Shown here piece by piece: positions 9,846-21,125 of a stretch of 64,000 nt of DNA. Source of the DNA: Gonapodya prolifera JEL478 (Eukaryota > Monoblepharomycota > Monoblepharidomycetes > Monoblepharidales > Gonapodyaceae); the NCBI GenBank assembly GCA_001574975.1, contig KQ965854.1, forward strand, positions 67,815 to 131,814. The letters run 5' to 3'. The position numbers and the translations under genes were made by a program. How positions within the stretch are numbered: position 1 is the stretch's first letter; the number at the start of each line of letters is the position of its first letter. The notes under the pieces were generated by a model. It had not been told where the DNA came from, did not search any database, and saw only the letters and a list, made by a program, of their open reading frames with translations.

Positions 9846-12003
9846 ATGCACTCTCCGTCCACACGCAGGAACGGCAGCCTGGCAGCGCATCAGTCGCAGT
9901 CGCATGGGCCAATGAAACTCGACCCGGGTGCGCACATCGTCCACCTTGGATCGCAGCCGGCAACTGCAACCATTGCGGCAATCGATGCCGCCACCGCTGC
10001 TGCCTTTTTCGCAAATGCACTCCAGCAGGACGCATCGCAGACGCAGACGCAGACGCGGTTTGTCGTTGCGGCATACCCGCACGCTTCTATGCACAATACG
10101 CAGGAGACACACCACACCTTTCTCCTTCCGCCGCTACCCATCCACGTACAAGACTACGGCGACGAGTCCGCTTTACTTCCACCTCCGTACCCCTCCTCCA
10201 CTGCCACCTCACCACCCTCTTCCTCTCGAGGCTCAAACACCCTCTCTCTCTCGCCCAACGCCACAGACAACGACAAGCCCCGCACGTTCAAGTACCCGCG
10301 AAAAAAAACGGCTCCGGACCAGCTCGAGATCCTGGTCGAAGTTTTCAAGGAGACCGACAACCCGAGCTTTGACGTGCGCGAGAGGATCGCCACGATGACG
10401 GGGATGACGAACAAGGAAGTCCAGGTGAGGGGCGAGCCGTCCGAGCGTAGCGAGGACACCGAGGCCTAAGCGCCGCTAGGCCCTGACCGAGGACACGAGC
10501 GCAGCGAGTGTGTCCGCCGGAGGCGAGTGGTGATCCTGCCGCGAAGCGGCTAGTGAATATTCCATGCGCGAAGCGCGAATGATCCAGCGCGGAGCGTATG
10601 TTCCCGCCGGAGGAGGCGAATACCCCGCGAAGCGGAATTCTCTCTTGATACTCCGCTCCCACTCCCACCACCAGATCTGGTTCCAAAACCGGCGCGCCAA
10701 AGTCCTCCGCGAAGCCCGCAAACGTGGTCACTCCGGCCACTCCGGCAGCCCCGAGGACCCAACGTACACTTCCACTCCCACCCATACGGGCGGGGGTCCC
10801 ATGCGAGTCAGTCCCGTCTCCCCCTCTTATCGCATCTCCACGACGGCACCCCGCCGCACCAGCGTGGCATCCACGGCGTCGTTCGGAACCGGGACCGGTG
10901 CTGCGGGAATGTCGGATACAGGGAGCCCCGCGTCTTCCCTGGAAACTACTGTCGGGCGGAGAAGGGACGGACAGGTGGAGTGGGGCGATGCGGCAGCGGG
11001 AGGAGGAGGATGGTATGGCGACGAGGCAGGGTGGCCGGGTGGACACCAGGGAGCCATGAACGGGATCAAACTGCAGATCGAGGAGCTTGCGATCAAGCCG
11101 CAGGATCACCCTGGTGTGGGCGAGGAGGGTGACACAATGAACGTCCACGTCCCGGAGACGTTGACGCTGGATCAAATCATGGAAGCCGCGGTAGCTTCGG
11201 GCGCAGGCAACGTCTTGGCTCAAGAAACTATCCCGCCCCAACCTTCCCCCTCCCTCGCATCGCCTGCGTTCTCGTCAATGGCCGGCATGGTGCCCGCCCC
11301 GGCTTCCTTCCCGCCATCAGAACCCTCTTCAACCCCGTTCGCAACCCAGTCACCATTCCCTCCTTCTCCCTGGCCTCCCTTCTCCGCGTCCCCGTCCTTT
11401 TCCATGGCACTCTCTTCCTCCGCCGGCGCCCCTCCTCCTACAATTCCTACCCCAGCTTCCTCAACCGTTCACCCACCGACAATCCCGCACTTCGTCCCCG
11501 TGTACGGCCCAGTAGCCCTTCTGGACTCGTCGCGACATCTCCGCTCGTCAGGCGGCGCAGGTGCGGACGGAGGCGTGACCCCTGGTGACCAGACCTGGGG
11601 CCCATATCAACCACCATCCGGAATCTCGGACGAAAACTTGTTCGGCGACGTGCTGGGGCGGGTTACAAACGTCAGGACGGGGCCGGGGATGGGGATGGAC
11701 ACGATGCTTGGGATAAAACCGGACTCGTTCCTCTCCGCCTCGTCATCCTCGGGGCGGTCCGACTCCCACCCGCCCTACCACACCGATCTCACCCTCAGCG
11801 CCGGATCTCAGAGCTCATCCACCCGCCGCCCACCGCGTCCGGGCCACCTGTTTCCCGACCAGGCCATGTCGTCCAGTCTGCCCAGTTTGACGCTTCAGGG
11901 TGCTCTGAGAGACGCGCTCGGCCCCGACGGCGGGCTTTTTGGAATGGACGGGGAGGGACTTGTGAAGGTGGAGTCGCAGATGGCGCTGGAAGGGATGAGG
12001 TGA
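9846..12003 (+). CDS. Homeodomain transcription factor, two exons
   Basis: Exon 1 (9846-10424) and exon 2 (10675-12003) encode 635 aa. The homeodomain spans roughly residues 147-206. It begins KPRTFKYPRKKTAPDQLEIL, has helix 2 around VRERIATMTGM, and helix 3 reads KEVQ|IWFQNRRAK with Gln at homeodomain position 50 and the invariant Asn51. The 250-nt phase-0 intron splits helix 3 exactly between VQ and IWF, a common homeobox intron position. The remaining ~430 residues are Ser/Pro/Gly-rich and disordered, as in many fungal homeodomain regulators. It acts as a nuclear DNA-binding protein; its targets are unknown. Both exons are very CpG-rich and undamaged. Confidence 0.9.
10425..10674 (+). repeat. 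Homeobox intron carrying a series of GCGNAGC mini-hairpins
   Basis: The intron has donor GTGAGG and acceptor CACCAG. It contains GCGNAGC at 10445 (N=T), 10499 (C), 10541 (A), 10568 (A), 10589 (G) and 10627 (A), about 20-55 bp apart. Most are extended by flanking complementary bases, such as CCGCGAAGCGG at 10539. Two larger inverted repeats add to this: GGCCTA/TAGGCC at 10463-10482 and GGACAC/GTGTCC around 10491-10515. DNA of the form GCGNAGC is known to fold into unusually stable hairpins with a GNA loop. Confidence 0.75.
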
Positions 12004-14755
12004 GGTGGGAGGAGGAGAGTGGGTCTGTGGGGATGGGGGATGAGGGTTGACGTTGTTGCGGTGACGTTATACGTTGTTGCGGCGGCCCCCATATGTGACG
12101 CGGAATATATTGCTGTTACGCTGTTCATCGTTCTTCCATATCACGTCCGAGTCTTCCGCTGCGACGGTCAGCTGCTGGTCACCACGTTGTCTTTTGACAC
12201 ACATGTTGATATAATACCAGCATTGGAACAAAACATGAACTAAAACCCCACTTGTTGCCCAGAAGACGCCGCGAGGAGGCCCCACCTGATTGTACACGCA
12301 TCAATGTGAGAATCTCGAGTGGACGTTGTCAAAACATCAATTGGAACAAACCTAAACTTGTCTTCCATCTCGCCTCCGCTGCGTTTTCCATGCATACGTA
12401 CTAGCGTGCTTGGCGTGTACGAACCGCCCGTCCATCCTCTCTTTGCCGGTCCTTTACGTCCAATGCCCGACCCGCACGACGGCTCGAACCCATTGTCGGC
12501 CCCTGAACTTTTTCACCTAAGCCACTCAACTGGTGACCGGCTCCATTGCAAGCAGGCGAGCGCAGCGGTCGGGATGTTGTCCAGCGATGGGTGGCGTCGA
12601 AGGCGATACCGTCGTCGATGGTATCCGAGGCGTTGAAGTTTTACGCGTACGTAGTTGGTTCGAACGACTTTGCATGTTGGGCATAAGCTGCGCGCAAGGA
12701 GCGGCGGGGAGTAAGCACACGCGTTAGGGACGACGGCACAGAGACTGCAAGAGACGAACGGTAGACTGCGCGCGACATGGCGTACGTGCCGCGAGGGCTA
12801 GCAAAGTCTGTTCCGTTTTTTGGGTCAAGTGACCTGCTGCAGTCTTACATATCCGCGCATTTTCAGTCCCCACTCCTTTTCCCTGTCACACATTTCTCTC
12901 CTCTCCCGTCGTATCTGACCCGCTGCCTTGTAGACTGCGCTCTCCACACCGCGTGTAAGATGACGACCCCGCCATCCCTTGGCGCCATTTTCACTCTCCT
13001 CGCGGAACTTCGACAACGCATGGCCGAGTATGTGGGCGACCCCTCGACCAAACACTGGGCGTACAACCGCCTACTCGCGATGACATTCCGATCGAATTAA
13101 AGACAATGTGGGCCGTAAGTCGAGTTGCGCGTCTGCGATTCGCAGCCACACCAGAGATTGCACGAGAGTTCGTAGAAAACACACAGTGTCGGTGCGCCGA
13201 ATCGATGATCAGCACCAAAGCGGTAGCTCCTTCTCAAACGAGGACAGACTCGTCAAGACTTGTTGAATGCTATAAAACAATGCAATCGACAGCAAAGTCC
13301 CTCTGTGTATGTTGCAAACGCACGGCGATTCAAGGACAAGGATCGTTTGCGGGCAGAAGTCCCCTTCTCTGCTTGGTGTGCGTGAGGGCCCACTCGCTTG
13401 GGAGCAGCACCAGGTTGCAAGGATCAAATTCGGACTTTTACCCCATGAGGACATCGTCCAAGTAAGATGTTTAGAACCTGGTGGCGCGCTTTCAACAGCG
13501 TGCGCTAGAGCTCTGGGAGTGCAACTGCACGGGTCTTACTACAACGCGACGCGTGCTGGGCTCTTGTGGTACCTGAATGGTTGCGAGGTGACCGATGGAA
13601 ACTTCGAGTCACTCTCCTTGCCGCCAATGACGGGAGCCATCCGAGAAATTAGCGAGGCAAAGTTCTGGTCGACTTGCCAAACCCTTCTAAAACAAGACGG
13701 GCGCCATGGAAGGTAATGGGGCACGCAATGATGCTTCATCTGGCATCGCTGAAATGGACATGGAGGTTTAGAACGCAAATTTGACCTCGGATAAGGACAA
13801 GTATTGGTTGGAAGGAAAGAATGAATGTGAACATCCAAAGAGCAGCAATCGAAACCGTTGGCCGACTGACAAGGACGATAGTGTCGTGGGTGCAGATGAT
13901 TGATTTGTCTATTCCGAATTAGAAATGAAGGTTTGTAATAATGCAGCTCGGTAAATTATGTCCTTTATGGGAAAAGGATTATGTTGGAAAAGGCTCTTTA
14001 ACTGCATACAATTGTCATAGTGTGCACCTCCCTCCCTTGACAAAGAAGAGATAACAGAACCAGACGATGTCTCGAGGGAACACTACTGACTGCAAGCGCC
14101 TTCATCAATTCCTTCCCGCAGTCGAAGTAACCGTTCACAATCACTTTTCACATTCGCAACACAGAAATGCAGCACAAATACAGTTAAAAAAGAATCCTAC
14201 CCCACAGACAGCACTATTCGCAACCTATTCACGGTGCTTTGATGCTTTTTGTGATTGATCAGCACTATCCTCGGTATCGTGATGGCGGATATAATGCATG
14301 CTCCGGCAAGTGATATGCACCGACCACCGCTACCGTGGACCTTGTCTGCAGTCATTGCTCCGCTGACACAGATTTCGACTCCACATCGTGGTATTGATTA
14401 CACCGTCCAAACTCCCCATTTTCCGATCCAGAGAACAAGCGGGTCCAACCTTGAATTCACCTCGAACACTCGTCATTCGGTCTCCTTCCCAGGTAGGATT
14501 CAAAGTGTCCCACCTTCCACTCACGTCACCAATGTCCGTCCAAACGTCTACAACCATGAATGTCACTCAAACATTGTCCAAAGCGCTTCCATGATCTTAA
14601 CTTAATGTCACCACATATGACTGCCCGCAAATTACAACGAAACCCTCCATATACCGGTCGCACGCGTCCACGCCGTCACCACTTGACCCCAGCAGTTCCT
14701 CCCTCTCTTCTCTCCGCCATCGCCTCGCCCATTGTCCGTCCCGCCTTCTTCGCGT
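12004..14755. other. Long interval without a confident gene
   Basis: ORFs occur at 12777-13100, 13106-13465, 13309-13716 and 14255-14605 (all plus). None carries a recognisable domain. The reading 13370-13716 (for example ARALGVQLHGSYYNA) is the most protein-like and could be a fragment of a decayed gene. The 3' UTR of the homeobox gene and that of the TLDc gene (minus) must also lie here. Confidence 0.35.
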
Positions 14756-17700
14756 CTAGTTGGACCTGCAATCGAAACAAACCATCAACTCGTCAACACA
14801 ACCACACCCAAACCCAACACCCACCTCCACCGCACACCTGCCCTCCAAATCAAACCACCACCACTCCAGCCCCACAATCGTAAAATCTCGCGTCTCGGCG
14901 GGTGAGTCCGCATCGGCGTAGAGTGCACCAAGCGCCATGTCACCCATATCGTAGGTTTCGTTGCCTGTGTGATGGCGTGGGAGTGGGCAGGTGACATGGG
15001 GAAACGCTCAGCTCCGGTCGACACCGACGATAGCAGTAACAGAATGTCAACTCACGTCCGTCAGAATGACCCCTCTCCAAGCCTCCGTCCAAATAAAACG
15101 CTACCCCACCGTCCCCACCTCCCACCTGGATACCGTCCCACGTCGCGGCGAGGTAGTACTCGTTTAGACCCGTGGCTGGGTGCACTTGGACTTGTATCGG
15201 AGTGGGGCCTGGGGTGGGTGGGAGTCGCGGGGATGGTTGTGAGGTGGTGCCAAGTGTGGGATTGGTTGCGGGGAAAGCGAAGCCACTTGAAGGTCCCCCA
15301 GACGCAATAGGAGATGCGCCTGGAATTCCAACCAAAGGTGCCGGCGGTGGGGGTGGTGCTCGTGTACCCTCCGCAAAGCGGATCCTTCCTCCACCGCCAG
15401 TCCCGCCTCCACCACCGGTGAGACCCCCAGAGCTGGGAACACCCCCAGAACTACCCCTTCTCCTCGGGTCCAGTTCAGCTCTCTCTTTGTCAGTTCCCCG
15501 GTCGTCCAGACTCATACGACGTCCCGACGCTGCGGGCGTGGCAGGGGGTTGGAGGAGGGGTGAGAGGGGAGGAAGGACTGAGGTAGCAGTGGTGGAGGTG
15601 GCAGGGGGTGGGAGAGTAGGAGCTGAAGCAGAAGGGAGACGAGGTTCGGGAAGCACCCGCCACAAAAAGCTGGACCAGCCAAGTTAGCACCGTATATCTG
15701 ACGCTCGCTTGCTGCCCTCCCTCACCCCCCAAACCCACCTCTCCCCTGTCCCCATATATCCCTTCCCCTTATCCCTCCTCTCGACGCCTTCACTCGCAAA
15801 CCCTCCAAACACGGCGCCGTTCTCGTCCCTGACTGCAAACACGAGAGGGCCTTTCTCTTCTAGCAGGGAGTACATGGTGCGAAGTGAGGAGCCGTGTTGA
15901 GAGAGCGAGTATGCAAGTTGCCAGGGTACGTGGTCGCGAAGGCGGGGAGGGAGGTGGGGGCGGATCTGGTGGGGTACGGGTACGAGGGTTGAGGAGGCAA
16001 ACGGACTGAAAGGAAACGAAAGCGAGAACGTACCGCCTCGGCAACTCCCTCGCACACAACTTCCTCCTCTTCGTCCACGTTCCTTCCTAGCAGCACCACA
16101 GGAGGCAAGTCATCTTCCCCCACACTCCCCCTCCTCCCACTGCCCGCAGCACGACTCCCGGCACTGATCACGGACACAGCCCTATGCCCGCGCAGGTTCA
16201 CAGCGAGAGACTTTGTGGCCGTGGTGGCGGATGCGGATGTCGCGGCATCAAAGTTGGGGTCCTCCGTGTCGCCGTGTGAAGACGACGAGCTCGTGGTGGT
16301 TGTGGGAGAAGGAGTCCGCGGGGTCACAACCCCGAGGAAGGCGAACAGTCGTGACGCGGAGAGTGCCGAGGCTTCTTCATCCTGTTTATGCGCGCGGTGG
16401 CGGCGGTGAGAGCGTTTGTGCTTCCCTTTGTCCTTCTTCTCCGTCCCGCCAATCCCACCACCACCGTCGTCAACCACCACCCCGTTCTTGAGCCGCACCA
16501 CTCCCGACGCGGGAACGGAGACGTTCGCGGGCGGTTTGCGCAGGAACACAGTGGGCGAGACTGAGCGGGATCTGATGTGGTGAGACGCCGTGTGGGGAGG
16601 AGGTGCAAGGGAGTTAATGGAGAGGTGGCGGGCAGTAGTGGTGGAGGAGGCGTTGCTGACGTTGGTGGGAGCAAAAAGCCCCATCAGCCACGACTTGCGC
16701 CGCCCCTGACCACCATGATGTTTGTCCTTGTGATGGTGCTTGCGATGTCTGTGTTTGTCCTCAGGTTGTTCTCCAGCGTCGCCGTTGTCCTTGCGGTCCT
16801 TGTCCTTCTTCCTCCTCCGTTTCCGTTCAGTGCCCTCCTCCACCGTGACGTCCTGCCTCTCCGCTCCACCCCCGCTGGCGCCACCTCCAGCCCGACCGCC
16901 ACCCCGACCCCGACCCACGAACCCTTTCTTGTTGTTGGGTAGGTCATGCGAGTCACCGACCTCCACGATGTCCGACGGGTGTGAGGCAACGCTTGCCGCG
17001 TCATCTGTCGCTGCGTTCGGAAGGGTAAGAGATGCCGCGGCGTAGTTGGGTGGTGGTGATAGTATGGCATCATCCCCCAAATCCGATTCCACGTCAGAGA
17101 GGGACGACGAGGACGATGACGTGTCAGAGTCCGAGTCCGACCCCGAGTCCGAATTGGAGTCCGAGCCGGAGTCATCTGAATCCGACGGCATCGTTCCTTC
17201 ATAATCCTTCGCGGCTGACGAGGACGACACGGGGGCCGTAGCGAACCTGCGCATGGGCAGCCCGAACCCCATTCCCACGGCGGCCCATCGACTCGCGGCG
17301 TTGTCTCCCGTCGAGCGGTCCTTGGAATTGGCGCGCGGGTGGGCAAGCAGCGGCGCGGACCCTCCAGCTGGTGCTGTCGTGATGGCGCGGGGCGAAAGGA
17401 GGGAGTGGGATGTTGACGTTGCAGTGGATCCAGTGGTGGGTACGCGGTGCAGGGGGATGCCGAATTGGACTTGAACTTGTGGTGATGTCGAGGAGGTTGT
17501 TGTGGGGGATGTGAGGGAGGGGGAGGGTGTTGGTGATTGGGCGGGGATGCTGAGGGAGGAGAGAGAGGGGGATGCGAGGATAGAGCGCGGTTTGGGGGGT
17601 GCAGGTGTGTCGTAGATGGTGGTAGGAGAGAGTGGTTGTGAGGATGGTGGAATGTTGGAAGAGGGAGTCTCGGAGCCGCGTCGGAGCAGAATTGGAAGAC

Positions 17701-18298
17701 CAGGCGCCGTTCCAGCCACGACGGGAGATGACGACGCTGCCCTCGCTGCCGACGTGTTGGACGAAAGCGACGAAACAGACGACGAGAGTTGCATGAGCGT
17801 TACCGAGTTTGGTGCGGTAGAGGAGTGGGCGGGAAGTCTGTGCGCCTGCTGTTGGTGCTGGTACTGCTGCGCGTTTCTTTGCCGCTTGAACATTTTCTTG
17901 AATTTTGACAGAATCGAGCTATTGAGCGAGTTGGCCGACTTTGCAGACGCATGCGTGGATGCGAGGGAATGTGTGTCTGACCACGTCGAAGCTGACGAGT
18001 GCGAGTCTGCGAGCCTCCGTCCCGCATATACGGGCTCCTTTGCTCCCACTGTGTCAGCTGCTCTGTTCCCCCCAATCTCTTCATTCCTCCCACCACCGTT
18101 AACTCCATTCCCAGGAAGACGCGGCTTTCCCATCTCAGCACCCTCCTCCCTCCCCCTCACCTGCTGGCCCTCTACGCCGTCGTTCGCGTGAGACAAGTCG
18201 TCGACCGTCAGCGCCGGTGCCTTCATTTCATTCGCCTTTGTCTCTCCCCGCTCGCCCTTCGCTTCCTCCTTCGTTCCATTCACGGTCACACCAGCCAT
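14756..18298 (-). CDS. TLDc-domain (OXR1-like) protein, four exons
   Basis: Exons 18298-16034, 15965-15739, 15669-15056 and 14964-14756 join in frame to 1,104 aa. The introns are 68, 69 and 91 nt, and the second has a CTAAC branch. Residues 1-755 are disordered, with an SD/SS acidic tract, a Lys/His-rich tract and a KFKKMFKRQRNAQQ basic patch. The TLDc domain starts near 756: VPWQLAYSLSQHGSSLRTMY, GAVFGGFASEG and YMGTGESFLWRV. It is then interrupted by a ~130-residue Pro/Gly/Ser-rich insert. It resumes with LNEYYLAATWDGIQVGGGDG and ends ...FTIVGLEWWWFDLEG. TLDc proteins act in oxidative-stress resistance and bind V-ATPase. A final small intron is possible near the stop without changing the conclusion. 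The open frame extends upstream of 18298 without a convincing start. Confidence 0.85.
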
Positions 18299-19059
18299 CG
18301 ATGCTTCCTGCCCCTGTCCAATAGAACTTTTTTGGCTTGGCTCGCGGTCGCAGCCAAGCCTGTTTAATGAAAAACGCCTCGCCCCCTGTCTCCCGCGAAG
18401 ATCCCAAAACAATATATCTTGTGACCGCGGCTGGTAGACACAGTCCTTTCGAAACCAAGAAAAGAAAACAAATAGTCTCTTGGTCGATGGTGTTGGTCTC
18501 ACGTGATGACTCGCGCAAAAAGGCTCGGGGCCACACATCGGGTCCCTTGCTCAGGTCGCAGGTCTCTCAGGGTGACTCAGTCTCGCAAAATCCATGGTCC
18601 CTGCCCGTCAGCTGACGCAAAATGCGTGAACGCGGCCCGTGCCCAAGCAAAAAGATCCCGTTTTTGCTTAGTGCAGAGTCGCGGGCTTGCTTTCGGGGAA
18701 ACGTTATCGTTTTGTGCACTCAGCGACAATCACGTCACGTCGTGCGACGCGTCTGCAAGTGTTGACTGGTGAACGGTGCGACTTTTGTGTCCAACTGGTT
18801 GCGTCACGGGGCTCAGACTCATCACCATACATTGTATTCATCAAGAAGAAGTCCGTTCTCGCCAGTGCCTCCGAATAACAAATAATAGTAATTTACTCCT
18901 ATGCAAGATGAAGTAAACGTGAATGTTCCATATGATGGGAATGCGAGTGCCACGTCACCACTGTGCCGTTTCCCACCATTCGCACCCAAGACAGCGAGAG
19001 CACTTCCAGCGCTCCATCCGCTCAAAAAGTTGCAGTACCATGCCACATTCTGCTCCTGC
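18299..19059. other. Intergenic region
   Basis: This is the upstream region of the minus-strand TLDc gene and the downstream region of the minus-strand chitinase pseudogene. No gene is recognised; small plus-strand ORFs (18503-18772, 18901-19302) lack domains. Confidence 0.35.
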
Positions 19060-20811
19060 CTACATTCCCACCGCCCCGTCGACAATCGCCTCCATCAACT
19101 CACCCCTGTAGTCAAGGCTGATCTTCCACGCAAACACACCGCGCAAGCCCATATCCCTGGCGAACTGAGCCTTTACGCGGACAGATTCGGGGTCCTCGTA
19201 CGTGATGAACGCGAACGTACCGTTGGGGCCGGGGCCGAGAAGGGTGGGGGATTGGGTGATGGGTCAAAGTGTTCTGGGGTGGGAAAGAAGTGGGTTGGGT
19301 GAAGTTAGTGTCTGTGACCACGCTGGCGCAGATGACAGTATCACAGTACGGCATTCACCTTGACCAGTTCTGGGAGGAAGCCAACGGACCTGGTGAGAGG
19401 GGCGATCCAGGTCGTCGAAGGCCCAAGTACGTCCAGACACCTTTGGGGGCTGTGTGAAGCTCGGGTGAGTGTGGTGTGGTTGGCGTTTCGGAAACCAGAG
19501 CGAGAACTTACTGGTGTCAGTATCCAAGTTGTCTCCCTTTGGTGAGTCGCAAGGGACTACGGGTTGCCTCTGCGGCACGCATTGGTGGACAAACCTCCGC
19601 CCACGGTGGAGTTGACGAGCCACTGGCGGTGGGTTTAGACTTGTTCAGTTGCCAAGCCGCGAGCACAAGCAAATCTCTTCCAGACTCATCACGCCCCTAT
19701 CTCCCATACATGGCGAAGCCCAAGGCGAGTTTCGACCTATCCACGCCCGAACTGACGTACTTATCAACCGCCTCGCTCAAGCTCCACCTCGACCCCACTG
19801 GATTTCCCTGAATGCAATCCAGCGGTGCCAGGAACCCCGTGTACGCGTCCCAAGATCCGGCGAGGTCGTAGGCGAGGATGTTGAGCCAGTCGGTTTTGGT
19901 GTGCAATGGCGGCGATGGTGGAGCCGTATTCCGACCCCGTCGCGCTGACGGCGAGGGAGATGAGGTGGTCTTTGGGTGTGAGTTTGAATATCAGCGCGGC
20001 GAGAAGGGAGGCGAGGTTGGTGGGGTCGTTTGGTGAGAATGGGACTGCGGGGGTGGGAAATGGTGAGATTTCGGATTGGGTCTGGGAACGTGGGCTCATA
20101 CGCACATTCCCACTTTAGTCGGTTCAATGCCACGCAAAAGTTTGGGGGAGAGAAGTCTTTCTCTCAATCACACGGCAGACTCACATCGATTTCTATCCCG
20201 TCAAACCCATATTTCTCCACGGCATCGAGGCATCTCTGGGCAAACGTTACCTTAGCCTGTTCACTCGCGGCCACGGTGGAAAATTTGGCTGAAAGCGTCC
20301 ACCCTCCAATCATCAGCATGGTTTTCAAACCAGGGTACTTTTGTTTCAGGATCCGGTTCAGTTCGTAAATGGAGCCGTTCCCGTTCACTTGGAAGTCAGC
20401 CCAGTTGTCTACAGAACGGATTGATCCGTCCGCATTGACTGTCCAAAATGCCCAGTATAGCACTGAGACATTTGTCAGATTAAAGGACGAGACGCTCCCC
20501 CGTCAGTACATCGCCCAGTTGGGGTAATACCCCATGACAGCAATAGGGGCGTTGGAGGTGCTCGAAGGCTGGGACACTGTGGTGCCATTCAGCAATGTGG
20601 TGTTCGTCACAGTGGTATTCGACAACGTGGTGTTGGTCCGAATGTAATTTATGTTGTATGTGTTTGACGTCTCCGTTCCGTTCAGCTGTGGTGTGCTCCG
20701 ACTGTTAGCAAAAAAGTAGACGCATGTTCCAATGGCGGCTGATACTGTCATGACTCCCGCAACGAGAGTTGCGATCAGCATTCATTTCTTGTCGCTAAGG
20801 AGTGTGGACAT
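19060..20811 (-). pseudogene. GH18 chitinase, type II membrane form, disrupted
   Basis: An ATG at 20811 leads to a nine-codon tail, a TGA at 20782-20784, then a membrane anchor (LIATLVAGVMTVSAAIG), an Asn-rich glycosylated stalk and the catalytic domain. Family marks are GYYPNWAMY, LYWAFW, LMIGGWTLS, FDGIEID|WE|FPFSP (the DxxDxDxE site), WLNILAYDLAGSW and MGLRGVFAWKISLDY before the stop at 19060. A second in-frame TGA lies at 20503-20505. Introns are 20113-20184 and 20045-20105, leaving a 7-nt exon for the catalytic W-E. Frame shifts occur near 19905 and 19560. If intact it would hydrolyse cell-wall chitin. The stops and shifts argue for a pseudogene. Confidence 0.75.
20106..20112 (-). other. 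7-nt micro-exon encoding the chitinase catalytic W-E
   Basis: On the minus strand ...CTAAAG|TGGGAAT|GTGCGT: an acceptor, seven coding bases, then a donor. They join GAT of the DGIEID exon to TCCCATTC of the next exon, giving D-W-E-F-P in frame. No alternative splice restores the conserved W-E. Confidence 0.65.
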
Positions 20812-21125
20812 TCACGACTTGGCTCTGATGAGACCGCTCGATCGGGTCAGCTCAAGGGGGTCTTCCGAGTTTGGTGATGAGCTTGCTTGCATGACATCTG
20901 ATGGACTTGGGTTGGAGGTTTAGGGGTTCGATCAAGTGATCGGTGCGGCCTTCCCCTCTTCCCACCTTTTCTCTCCCGCTCTTTATCATACCACCAAGAG
21001 TATTTACCCCACCCATGGTCCCATGGTTCTAATTGTGTTATATAATAGGTGGTGATCCAGTGGTTGTCGGAAGACCTCATAATATGCTCACAACGAATCT
21101 CTGAAAACATTCAAAACTATTATCT

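Noticed and set aside
10345-11241. 298-codon minus-strand ORF and other long antisense ORFs over the homeobox gene
   Set aside because: They mirror a CpG-rich, stop-poor coding region; the plus strand carries the homeodomain and correct splice sites.
12655-12670. tRNA T-arm-like GGTTCGAA string
   Set aside because: No D-arm, anticodon arm or acceptor stem can be built around it.
16213-18191. Several 60-190-codon plus-strand ORFs opposite the TLDc gene
   Set aside because: They are shadows of the Ser/Asp/Arg-rich minus-strand reading frame, with no domain of their own.
20503-20784. TGA read as an amino acid (code change or selenocysteine)
   Set aside because: Other intact genes in the window end at TGA, the sites are not Cys/Sec-like positions, and the gene also has frameshifts; nonsense mutation is simpler.
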